Source: Pseudomonas sp. TH41
GTDB lineage: Bacteria; Pseudomonadota; Gammaproteobacteria; Pseudomonadales; Pseudomonadaceae
NCBI RefSeq assembly: GCF_016650695.1
Contig: NZ_JAEKFH010000001.1
Location: 186,001-250,000, forward strand
Direction of reading: 5' to 3'
Length of the DNA stretch: 64,000 nucleotides
This document shows, one piece after another, positions 44,243 to 51,326 of this stretch. Position 1 is the stretch's first letter. Each line of letters begins with the position of its first letter. The notes below the pieces were generated by a model. That model was given only the letters and a program-made list of their open reading frames with translations, ran no database searches and was not told the origin of the DNA. A program made the position numbers and the translations under genes.

Positions 44243-44464
44243 GGTGACCTCCAATAAGTGTCTGGAGGCGACTTTAGGCCAGTAGGATGGGGAGAAAAAT
44301 GGGCCAGCGATCCGCTCTCTCTGGACGAATTGCTCCGTAATCGATGGGCGCCCGGTCCACATTGCGTGGGCCGGACGTCAATCCCTTGAAGGATCTTTCC
44401 CACGCATTGGAATGATCATTCAGTAGCGCACAACTTTCCAAGACGTTTCCTACAACGTACCCTG

Positions 44465-44494
44465 TTGCCGCGTTTCGGCATCGACCCCTATAGT
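44465..44494 (+). promoter_or_regulatory. Sigma-70-like promoter for the structured leader
   Basis: TTGCCG, an 18-base spacer, then TATAGT at 44489-44494. It points toward the leader and the small gene at 44719, and would give a 5' leader of about 215 bases. Confidence 0.45.
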
Positions 44495-44591
44495 TCGGGC
44501 TCGCGGAAAACACCGCGAACGACCTTGGCCGGTCGATTACCCAAAACGCAACGCCGTCATTGTTCCGACTTCATGTCTGGGCTTCGTGTTA

Positions 44592-44695
44592 TGGCAGCTG
44601 TGCGCGGGACACCTTCGGGTGTGCCGGAGTTCTGGGTACCGGTCGGCCAACCCGCACACAGCTGCCACCTTTATTCGCTTGGCCGCGAACGGTGG
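44592..44695 (+). ncRNA. Highly structured leader RNA candidate
   Basis: A 17-bp stem with one mismatch pairs TGGCAGCTGTGCGCGGG (44592-44608) with CCCGCACACAGCTGCCA (44651-44667). It encloses a TTCG-capped hairpin ACACC-TTCG-GGTGT and a GCCG...CGGC hairpin. A second structure, CCACC..TTCGC-TTGGCC-GCGAA.GGTGG (44665-44695), overlaps the stem by three bases, so the two could exclude each other. It ends 24 bases before the ATG of the small gene. I recall similar leaders before related small genes in other pseudomonads and some likeness to C4-type antisense RNAs, but cannot confirm either. Confidence 0.55.
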
Positions 44696-44718
44696 TAGCT
44701 CTATTTGGACCTACACCC

Positions 44719-45021
44719 ATGTTCGACCAAGTCATGCCCCGTTACCTCCCCATCGACACCTACGACGCCGAAAACCCGGTGCTCTTCATCAACACTCACA
44801 AAGAACTCAGCGACATGGCCGCCTGCGCCATGCATCGCTTCACAGTGGTTCGCGATTTAGCGGACACCTTTTCCAGCTTGAACCTCAAAGGTATTTCCGA
44901 TTGCGATCTGACGCGCGTTACCCGTGCCGTGCATCTGCTCATGCGTGAAGGGTGCGCGATACTGGATGTGCTTCAGGCGCGGGCGTTGCAACGGGAGGAG
45001 GGGTTCAAGGCGACGGTTTAG
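44719..45021 (+). CDS. Small Pseudomonas protein (DUF3077/DUF6124-like)
   Basis: 100 residues from the ATG at 44719. All-helical, no signal: MAACAMHRFTVVRDLADTFSSL and TRVTRAVHLLMREGCAILDVLQARALQ. Fits small helical proteins restricted to Pseudomonas. The ATG has no obvious ribosome site (TTGGACCTACACCC before it), so translation may depend on the folded leader directly upstream. Function unknown. Confidence 0.65.
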   Translation: MFDQVMPRYLPIDTYDAENPVLFINTHKELSDMAACAMHRFTVVRDLADTFSSLNLKGISDCDLTRVTRAVHLLMREGCAILDVLQARALQREEGFKATV

Positions 45022-45035
45022 CGGTGGTGCCTCCG

Positions 45036-45138
45036 GCCCCTTCGCGAGCAGGCTCGCTCCCACAGTGAATCTTCAGTGAACACAAAATCTGTGTACGACG
45101 AAGATCCACTGTGGGAGCGAGCCTGCTCGCGATGAGGC
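45036..45138. repeat. REPIN (TGTGGGAGCG type, arms inverted)
   Basis: CTTCGCGAGCAGGCTCGC..TCCCACAG on the left and CTGTGGGAGCGAGCCTGC..TCGCGATGAGG on the right, spacing about 45 bases. Confidence 0.9.
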
Positions 45139-45288
45139 CGGCAGGTGACGCACATCTGTCACCTGACACACAACCCGGTCTCATCCCCGATATCGCAGCG
45201 CGTCCAACAACAAAGCAAAAGCCGGCGACGCCGCAATGTGCGCCGGCACGTTATGATTGGCACGTCCGCCCTCAAAGTCAGAGCCACA

Positions 45289-45978
45289 ATGCCCCAGATC
45301 ACCCATTTCAAAACGCCGTGCCCCGAACACTTCAACAGCCAGATCCTGCAGATGGTCGTCGACAACCTGACCGATATCAGCATGGTCGCCATCCCGCCGA
45401 GCAACCTGTTGTACAACGTGTACCAGTACGCGATTGGCTATGAGGTTCATCTCTATCTGGAGGCGTTGAACGGGGCGAAAGGGATTGCCGTGGAGTTGCT
45501 GGTCGCGACGGAAGTCGACGATCCGGACACGGTCGTTGGCTTTTTGCTGTTCCTGCCGATCAAGGACGATCCCGAGGCGTGTGGCGTGGCCTATATGGCG
45601 GTGCAGACCGGTCATCGGCGTCAGGGCGTCGCGCGGCGCCTGCTACGGGAAATGGTCGGCCGTTACCCTCACGCCGAGCTGACGTGCGCGGTTGCCAAGG
45701 TTTCCTGGTTTGAGTCGATGGGGTTTCAGGTCGTGGGCGTGCGCGGGACTCAGGTGTTGATGAATACCCGCGATCATGGCTCCGACGGCTTGATGGGGCT
45801 GCTGGATGTCGCGTCGATCTACAGCTCGCTGGAGGTGCGGCAAATTCATACGTACCTGCTGCAAAAACACGGCAAGCGGGCGATGCTCGATGCGGAAAAG
45901 CAGCGTGACCGTCATCTGGACCAGATGACGCGCAAAGCGAATGAATTTGTCCGCGAACGCTTGGGCGCACGCGGTTAA
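45289..45978 (+). CDS. GNAT family N-acetyltransferase
   Basis: 229 residues from the ATG at 45289; another ATG 12 codons upstream is in frame. The acetyl-CoA loop is AVQTGHRRQGVARRLLREMV, preceded by VGFLLFLPIKDDPEACGVAYM, and CAVAKVSWFESMGFQVVG closes the fold. A 70-residue helical extension after it (YLLQKHGKRAMLDAEKQRDRHLD) is unusual. Substrate unknown. A terminator hairpin follows the gene. Confidence 0.85.
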   Translation: MPQITHFKTPCPEHFNSQILQMVVDNLTDISMVAIPPSNLLYNVYQYAIGYEVHLYLEALNGAKGIAVELLVATEVDDPDTVVGFLLFLPIKDDPEACGVAYMAVQTGHRRQGVARRLLREMVGRYPHAELTCAVAKVSWFESMGFQVVGVRGTQVLMNTRDHGSDGLMGLLDVASIYSSLEVRQIHTYLLQKHGKRAMLDAEKQRDRHLDQMTRKANEFVRERLGARG

Positions 45979-45980
45979 GG

Positions 45981-46069
45981 GTGGGAGCGAGCCTGCTCGC
46001 GAAGGCGGTGTGTCAGTCAACATCAATGTTGAATGCCAGGGGCCCTTCGCGAGCAGGCTCACTCCTACA
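45981..46069. repeat. REPIN (TGTGGGAGCG type)
   Basis: GTGGGAGCGAGCCTGCTCGC on the left; the right arm reads CGAGCAGGCTCACTCCTACAG with two substitutions, so it is decaying. It begins two bases after the GNAT stop codon. Confidence 0.9.
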
Positions 46070-46070
46070 G

Positions 46071-46095
46071 AAGCCCGACCAGTGCCGGGCTTTTG
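46071..46095 (+). terminator. Terminator after the GNAT gene
   Basis: AGCCCG and CGGGCT form a stem around ACCAGTGC, followed by TTTTGGG. It lies right behind the REPIN, and another hairpin AAAGAGC-CTCAAC-GCTCTTT is 25 bases further (46121-46140). Confidence 0.7.
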
Positions 46096-46372
46096 GGTGT
46101 CTGGAAGTCGGGTGATTAAAAAAGAGCCTCAACGCTCTTTGATGGGGAGGAAGTGGAGCCCTGAGGCTCAAGATGCGCATGAAACAAGTGGTGAGCTTAG
46201 AAGGGGTTCAGTTCACTCACCACTTACGCAACGGCTTGCGTCAACAAGCGGCTGCGTAAATCCATCGTAGAAAGTTGCGGTTTTGCGCTCAAGTACCGCT
46301 AGTCGCATCCCCTGCTCGCGAAGAGGCCGGCACAATCACCGTAAATCCCAGCCCAAATAAACACACATTCCT
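46096..46372. other. Intergenic, about 280 bases
   Basis: Holds the AAAGAGC..GCTCTTT hairpin (46121-46140). A stretch GAAACAAGTGGTGAGC with CACTCACCACTTACG forms another partial stem near 46185-46225. No coding frame or known repeat recognised. Confidence 0.4.
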
Positions 46373-46503
46373 GTAGCAGCTGGCGAAGCCTGCGTTCGGC
46401 GGCGAAGCCGTCGTGAAACCTGTGCACGAGGTGTTTCTGATGCACCGCGTCGGCTGATTTCACGACGGCTTCGCCGCCGAACGCAGGCTTCGCCAGCTGC
46501 TAC
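46373..46503. repeat. Large REPIN-like palindrome (GTAGCAGC type), copy 3
   Basis: 42-base inverted arms like copy 2 (inner half with GGCGAAGCC). It is followed by AGATCGCGTGGCGGATGGCATT, which keeps part of the inner border of copies 1 and 2, but the 18-bp outer ends are missing. Either the ends decayed or this is an independent core. Confidence 0.9.
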
Positions 46504-46554
46504 AGATCGCGTGGCGGATGGCATTCACCGTCATGAAAAACCAGAGCGCACAAC

Positions 46555-47496
46555 TCAGTCCCCGAGCGTGAACACCAACGCCTTCAACCCGCATTCGACA
46601 TCCGTGTCGGGAAACTCTGGCGGATTGTCCAGCCGTTGCACAAAACGCAGGCTCGGTGCTTCACGGGTGACGCCGTCGATGAGGAAGTCCGCACCGAAGG
46701 CCGGGTCGTTCATGCAGGCCAGCACAGTGCCTTGAGGGCTAAGCAATTCCGTCAGGCGGCGCAGCACGCGCTGATAGTCCTTGGTCAGCAGGAAGCTGCC
46801 TTTCTGAAAGGATGGCGGGTCGATGATCACCAGGTCGTAAGGGCCCTTGCCGATCACCTTGCCCCATGACTTGAACAGGTCATGGCCGAGAAAACTCACC
46901 TTGCTCAAGTCATGCCCATTGAGCCGGTGATTGTCGCGGCCACGGCTCAAGGCCGGGCTGGACATGTCCAGGTTGACCACCTGGGTCGCGCCGCCTTCGA
47001 TGGCCGCCACCGAGAATCCGCAGGTGTAGGCGAACAGGTTCAATACCCGCTTACCCTCGGCATTCGCCCGCACCCAATCGCGACCGTAACGCATGTCGAG
47101 GAACAGGCCGGTGTTCTGTTTTCGGCCCAGGTCCACCCGATATTGCAGGCCGCCCTCAGTGATCGTCAGCTCGTCGATCTCATCGCCCACTAACCACTCG
47201 GTGGTGCTTTGCAGCAAATAGCGGTGTTGCAACAGCAAGGTGCGCGCACCCGATTGTTCCCAGACCGGCGACCGCGTGAGCGCCAACAGCTGCTGTTTCA
47301 ACGCCTCCAGTTGCGCCGCTTCAGGTTCCTTGAACAGCGACACCAGCACCACGCCTTGCAACCAGTCCACTGTCAGTTGCTCCAGCCCCGGCCAGCAACG
47401 GCCACGGCCGTGGAACAGCCGGCGGGTTTCCGCGGGGGGCGTTGCCAGGGCGGTCAGCAAATGGGCATGCAGGGTGGAGAGGGCGTCTGAGTTCAT
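46555..47496 (-). CDS. Class I SAM methyltransferase, RlmI/RlmK-like
   Basis: 313 residues. ENTGLFLDMR-type sequence is present as KQNTGLFLDMRYGRDWV, then the SAM site VLNLFAYTCGFSVAAIEGGA with NLDMSSPALSRGRDNHRLNG, and catalytic-loop IDPPSFQKGSF. These resemble the methyltransferase domain of 23S rRNA m5C/m7G enzymes (RlmI, RlmK) without the N-terminal PUA or THUMP domain. It probably methylates rRNA or tRNA. Monocistronic. Confidence 0.88.
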   Translation of the reverse strand: MNSDALSTLHAHLLTALATPPAETRRLFHGRGRCWPGLEQLTVDWLQGVVLVSLFKEPEAAQLEALKQQLLALTRSPVWEQSGARTLLLQHRYLLQSTTEWLVGDEIDELTITEGGLQYRVDLGRKQNTGLFLDMRYGRDWVRANAEGKRVLNLFAYTCGFSVAAIEGGATQVVNLDMSSPALSRGRDNHRLNGHDLSKVSFLGHDLFKSWGKVIGKGPYDLVIIDPPSFQKGSFLLTKDYQRVLRRLTELLSPQGTVLACMNDPAFGADFLIDGVTREAPSLRFVQRLDNPPEFPDTDVECGLKALVFTLGD

Positions 47497-47545
47497 CGGG
47501 CTGGGTCGGCAATTTGAGGGGGCGGCATTTTAACCACGCAATACC

Positions 47546-47635
47546 TGTGGGAGCGAGCTTGCTCGCGATAGCGGTAGGTCAGTCAACATTGATGTTGAAT
47601 GTAATGCCGCCATCGCGAGCAGGCTCGCTCCCACA
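47546..47635. repeat. REPIN (TGTGGGAGCG type, mixed arms)
   Basis: Left arm TGTGGGAGCGAGCTTGCTCG (AGCTTGCT form), right arm CGAGCAGGCTCGCTCCCACA (AGGCTCG form), so the two halves belong to different subtypes. A further TCCCACAGG follows at about 47645. Confidence 0.9.
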
Positions 47636-47758
47636 GGTATTGGGCTCCCACAGGTTATTTGGGGGGTAGTTATCACGTTTAATTTAACTTTACGTGAGGA
47701 TTTGGCGATCTTCAGGCCCCCATACTTGGCCCCATCGATCAACCGCCGGGAGCCCGAC

Positions 47759-48379
47759 ATGTCGCCATTACCTGCTCCACCCACGGTCAACACTCATCCG
47801 CGCTGGCTGCGGCTGACCCATTGGCTGAACGCCCTGGCGGTGCTGGTGATGGTCACCAGCGGCTGGCGAATCTATAACGCCTCACCCCTTTACGATTTCA
47901 GTTTTCCCAAGTCGATCACCCTGGGCGGCTGGCTTGGCGGCGCGCTGCAATGGCATTTCGCGGCGATGTGGTTCCTGGCGATCAACGGCCTCATCTACCT
48001 GATCATCAACATTGCCAGTGGCCGTCTGTCGCGGCGCTTTTTCCCGGTCTCGCCCAAAGGTGTCGTGCACGACCTGTGGGCCGCGTTGAGGGGGCGGCTG
48101 GGGCATGCCGACCTGAGTCATTACAACCAGGTGCAACGGGTGGCTTACTTGTTCGTGATGATCGACATAGCGCTGCTGGTGGTTTCCGGGCTGGTGTTGT
48201 GGAAATCCGTGCAGTTCCCGCTGCTGCGTGAATTGTTGGGCGGCTACGACACCGCACGGCATGTGCACTTCATCGCAATGTCGCTGTTGGTGGCTTTCGT
48301 CGCGGTTCATCTGGTGATGGTGGCAGTGGTTCCAAAAACGCTGTTGGCGATGATTGTCGGTCGCAAGGAGCCCGTATGA
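47759..48379 (+). CDS. Cytochrome b family membrane protein (YedZ/thiosulfate reductase b type)
   Basis: 206 residues from the ATG at 47759 with GGGAG before. Four to five membrane helices with haem histidines in RLTHWLNALAVLVMVTSGW, LQWHFAAMWFLAINGLIYL and TARHVHFIAMSLLVAFVAVHLVMV. It matches di-haem cytochrome b561-like subunits. The downstream molybdoenzyme gene overlaps by four bases, so the two form one electron transfer unit at the membrane. Confidence 0.9.
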   Translation: MSPLPAPPTVNTHPRWLRLTHWLNALAVLVMVTSGWRIYNASPLYDFSFPKSITLGGWLGGALQWHFAAMWFLAINGLIYLIINIASGRLSRRFFPVSPKGVVHDLWAALRGRLGHADLSHYNQVQRVAYLFVMIDIALLVVSGLVLWKSVQFPLLRELLGGYDTARHVHFIAMSLLVAFVAVHLVMVAVVPKTLLAMIVGRKEPV

Positions 48380-49161
48380 AAAAGCGCATAGACGGTTCAG
48401 GGCTGGACGAGTCGTCCATCCTGACAGACGCCCGGAAAACCATCGCACCGCAGATCGAGGATCGCTCACGGCGCTCGTTTCTGATGCGTGGCCTTACCCT
48501 CGGCGGCGTTGCCATGCTGTCCGGGTGCAACCTGACGGACAACGAAAGCGTCGAGACGGCACTTTCCTCCATGTCTCGATTCAATGACCGGGTGCAGGGC
48601 TGGTTGTTCAACCCCAACGCACTGGCGCCGACCTACCCCGAGTCGATGATCACCCGACCGTTTCCTTTCAATGCTTTTTACAGCATCGACGAGGCACCGA
48701 CCGTCGAGGAAGACAGCTATCGACTGGAGGTCACCGGGCTGGTCGCCGACAAACGCAGCTGGCGCCTCGAAGAACTGCGGGCTATGGCGCAGACCGAGCA
48801 GATCACCCGGCACATCTGCGTCGAAGGCTGGAGCGCGATCGGGCGCTGGGGCGGCGTGCGGTTCAGCGATTTCCTGAAGCGGGTCGGTGCCGACACGGAG
48901 GCCAAATATGTCGGTTTCAAATGCGCCGACGACTACTACACCAGCATCGACATGGCCACTGCGCTGCACTCGCAGACCTTGCTGACACTGACCTATGACG
49001 GCGCGGTGCTGCCGCGTCAATACGGCTTCCCGATGAAGCTGCGCATGCCCACCAAGCTGGGCTACAAAAACCCCAAACACATTCAGGCGATTTTCGTCAG
49101 CAACACCTACAGCGGTGGCTACTGGGAAGACCAGGGCTACAACTGGTTCGGTGGCAGCTGA
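48376..49161 (+). CDS. Sulfite-oxidase-type molybdopterin oxidoreductase (Tat, lipobox)
   Basis: 261 residues. A twin-arginine motif (SRRSFLMRG) and a hydrophobic stretch with GLTLGGVAMLSGC end in a lipobox cysteine (LSGC), so it may be a Tat-exported lipoprotein. The molybdenum-cofactor core has RHICVEGWSAIGRWGGVRFSDFL; the Cys in ICVEGW is the Mo ligand. LRMPTKLGYKNPKHI and YWEDQGYNWFGGS end the protein. It is similar to YedY/MsrP-like enzymes, which reduce methionine sulfoxide in periplasmic proteins, but the substrate is not proven here. Coupled to the cytochrome b gene. Confidence 0.9.
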   Translation: MKKRIDGSGLDESSILTDARKTIAPQIEDRSRRSFLMRGLTLGGVAMLSGCNLTDNESVETALSSMSRFNDRVQGWLFNPNALAPTYPESMITRPFPFNAFYSIDEAPTVEEDSYRLEVTGLVADKRSWRLEELRAMAQTEQITRHICVEGWSAIGRWGGVRFSDFLKRVGADTEAKYVGFKCADDYYTSIDMATALHSQTLLTLTYDGAVLPRQYGFPMKLRMPTKLGYKNPKHIQAIFVSNTYSGGYWEDQGYNWFGGS

Positions 49162-49229
49162 CGGCGCTTGCCCACTTCAACGCGCAGCGTTCGCTGCGTT
49201 CACTCGCCACCTGTGCTTCAAGGAGTTTC

Positions 49230-49520
49230 ATGATGAAAAAGTTAACCACCGCCGTTCTGTCCATGTGCCTCGCCCTGGGCGCCGCCAGCGTGTACGCCGC
49301 CGAGGCTACAACGACCAACGGCATGAGCAACGACAGCATGAGCAACGACTCGATGTCCAAGGATGCCATGCAGAAAAACACCATGAAAAAGGACGCCATG
49401 TCCAAGGATTCCATGAGCAAGGACACGATGAAGAAAGACACCATGTCCAAGGACCCCATGAAGAAAGATGCGATGACCAAGGACCAGGACGCGATGAAAA
49501 AAGCCGCGCCGTCCTACTGA
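49230..49520 (+). CDS. MXKDX pentapeptide-repeat secreted protein
   Basis: 96 residues from the ATG at 49230 (AAGGAG before it). A signal peptide (LTTAVLSMCLALGAASVYA) is followed by about a dozen repeats of the form M[SKT]KD[AST]: DAMQKNTMKKDAMSKDSMSK, KDTMKKDTMSKDPMKKDAM. The family is known as MXKDX repeat proteins in proteobacteria; function unknown. The gene follows the cytochrome b/molybdoenzyme pair by 68 bases. Methionine-rich repeats next to a possible methionine sulfoxide reductase are suggestive. Confidence 0.9.
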   Translation: MMKKLTTAVLSMCLALGAASVYAAEATTTNGMSNDSMSNDSMSKDAMQKNTMKKDAMSKDSMSKDTMKKDTMSKDPMKKDAMTKDQDAMKKAAPSY

Positions 49521-49537
49521 TCCGCACACCGTCATTC

Positions 49538-49564
49538 GAGGGTATGACTTGAAGTCATACCCTC
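49538..49564 (+). terminator. Terminator after the MXKDX gene
   Basis: GAGGGTATGACTT and AAGTCATACCCTC are perfect mirrors around a single G, 18 bases past the stop, followed by ATGACTTTT. A strong bidirectional hairpin. Confidence 0.8.
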
Positions 49565-49768
49565 ATGACTTTTAATGGTTACAGCCCCGCAAACCCCCAG
49601 TGTTAAAAAATCGCAAACACAGCTCATCAACTACAAAAAAGAGCGTTTGCACCCATGCCTGATTCTCTGCGCCACGTCCTTCGCTCTTCAATCCCCGACA
49701 GTTACCACGCGACCTCCACGGTCTGCGTGCGCATCGATTAACCCAAATCCCTGAAGAGAAATGCCCCC

Positions 49769-50281
49769 ATGAAAGAACTCGACCTGTACATCGGTGAAGG
49801 TTTCGAAGGCCCTGGCGTGAACGCCGCACACATCAACATTCTGATCGGTCCGCGCAACGGTCCGGCGGGGCAGGCGTTTGCCAACAGCCTGGCGTCGCCG
49901 AGCCAGGGGCACTGCCCGTTCATGGTGATTGCGCAACCGAACATCCCGGTCAAACCAATGACCCTTTACGTCAACAAAGCCGCGATCAGCAGCGACCTGC
50001 ACGGTAACGCCACCTGGGGCGCGTCCCAGGCCGGTATCGCCAAGGCTGTGCTCGAAGCGTTGCTGGACGGCACCTTGCCGCCGGAAGCCGAAGACGAATG
50101 GGCCATCGTGACGGCCAACTGGGTCAACCCGGCCTGCGATGACCTGGATGCGGTCTACCTGAACAACTACAACGCCTGCCGCACGGCCATCCGTGCCGCG
50201 CTGACCGGCAAGCCGGAAACTGCGCAACTGGCGGATGTGGTCAATCACATCAGCAACCCTTTCTACACCCCAAAAGCCTGA
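49769..50281 (+). CDS. fae: Formaldehyde-activating enzyme (Fae) homologue
   Basis: 170 residues, the usual Fae length. GEGFEGPGVNAAHINILIGP corresponds to the Fae N-terminus and keeps the catalytic His (His21 of NAAHI); AFANSLASPSQGHCPFMVIAQPN and KPMTLYVNKAAI also align by eye with Fae. True Fae condenses formaldehyde with tetrahydromethanopterin in methylotrophs. No methanopterin gene or methanol oxidation gene is near, and the partner genes are an aldo/keto reductase and an aldehyde dehydrogenase, so the substrate may be another aldehyde or cofactor. It heads an operon (10-base gap to the next gene). Confidence 0.85.
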   Translation: MKELDLYIGEGFEGPGVNAAHINILIGPRNGPAGQAFANSLASPSQGHCPFMVIAQPNIPVKPMTLYVNKAAISSDLHGNATWGASQAGIAKAVLEALLDGTLPPEAEDEWAIVTANWVNPACDDLDAVYLNNYNACRTAIRAALTGKPETAQLADVVNHISNPFYTPKA

Positions 50282-50291
50282 GGTTCGCACC

Positions 50292-51326
50292 ATGCAATAC
50301 ATTCGTTTGGGCAACTCCGGCCTTGAAGTCTCCCGCCTGTGCCTGGGCACCATGAACATGGGCACCCCGGACTGGAAACCGTGGATCTTCGACGAGAAGA
50401 AAAGCGAGCCGATCATCAAGCATGCACTGGACAACGGCGTGAACTTCATCGACCTGGCGGACTTCTATTCCGCAGGTACAGGCGAAGAAGTGGTGGGGCG
50501 CATCGTCAGCCGCCTGGCTCGTCGCGAAGACCTGGTGATCACCACCAAGGTCGGCTACGGCACCCGCACCGGCATCAACGCCAGCGGCCATTCGCGCAAG
50601 CACATCATGGACAGCATCGACGCGTCGCTGAAGCGTCTGAACATGGATTACGTCGATGTGTTCATGCTGCATTACTTCGACGTGAACACCCCTGTTGAAG
50701 AAACCATGAGCGCCATGAACGACATCGTGCGCTCTGGCAAGGCCCGTTACATCGGCGTGTCGACCATGCTCACCGGGCAACTGGCAAAAATCCTCATGGC
50801 CTGCGAGCGCCATGGTTGGGTCAAGCCGATCAACATGCAACTGCAACTGAACTGCGCCTACCGCGAGGAAGAACGCGAGATGATTCCGTTCTGCCGCGAT
50901 CAAGGCCTCGGCGTCTCGGTGTTCAGCCCGCTGGCCCGTGGTTTGCTGACCGGCGATGTGCAGTCGACTCGCAACCAGACCGACTTCTTCACTCAGCAGA
51001 TGTACAGCGACGAAGCCTCGTTTGAAATCGCGCATTCGGTACAACGCGTGGCCCGTGCCCGTGGCGTGTCCAATGCGCAGATTGCTCAGGCCTGGGTCGC
51101 CAACCATCCGGGTGTCGATTGCATGTTGGTAGGCGCTGACACCACTGCGCAGTTCGACAGCGCCCTGGCGGCACTGGAGACCAAGCTCGATGCCGAAGAA
51201 CTGCATGAGCTGGAACGCAACTACACCCCGTGCGACGTGATCAACGATTACACCGCTGGCAAACGTATCTTGCGTTCGGCCCGCCCGGGCCTGGAGCGCT
51301 TCAACCTGACCGAGGCGGTGGCATGA
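50292..51326 (+). CDS. Aldo/keto reductase
   Basis: 344 residues from the ATG at 50292. YIRLGNSGLEVSRLCLGTMNMG is the usual AKR start; DLADFYSAGTGEEVVGRIV and LVITTKVGYG (catalytic Asp, Tyr, Lys); YVDVFMLHYFDVNTPVEETM with the conserved His; and a C-terminal cofactor region with GADTTAQFDSALAALE. The family reduces aldehydes and ketones with NADPH. Stop overlaps the next start by four bases. Confidence 0.93.
   Translation: MQYIRLGNSGLEVSRLCLGTMNMGTPDWKPWIFDEKKSEPIIKHALDNGVNFIDLADFYSAGTGEEVVGRIVSRLARREDLVITTKVGYGTRTGINASGHSRKHIMDSIDASLKRLNMDYVDVFMLHYFDVNTPVEETMSAMNDIVRSGKARYIGVSTMLTGQLAKILMACERHGWVKPINMQLQLNCAYREEEREMIPFCRDQGLGVSVFSPLARGLLTGDVQSTRNQTDFFTQQMYSDEASFEIAHSVQRVARARGVSNAQIAQAWVANHPGVDCMLVGADTTAQFDSALAALETKLDAEELHELERNYTPCDVINDYTAGKRILRSARPGLERFNLTEAVA

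Noticed and set aside
51230..51322. Upstream extension of the aldehyde dehydrogenase frame
   Set aside because: The extended region lies inside the aldo/keto reductase gene in another frame; the ATG at 51323 with the ATGA overlap is the natural start.
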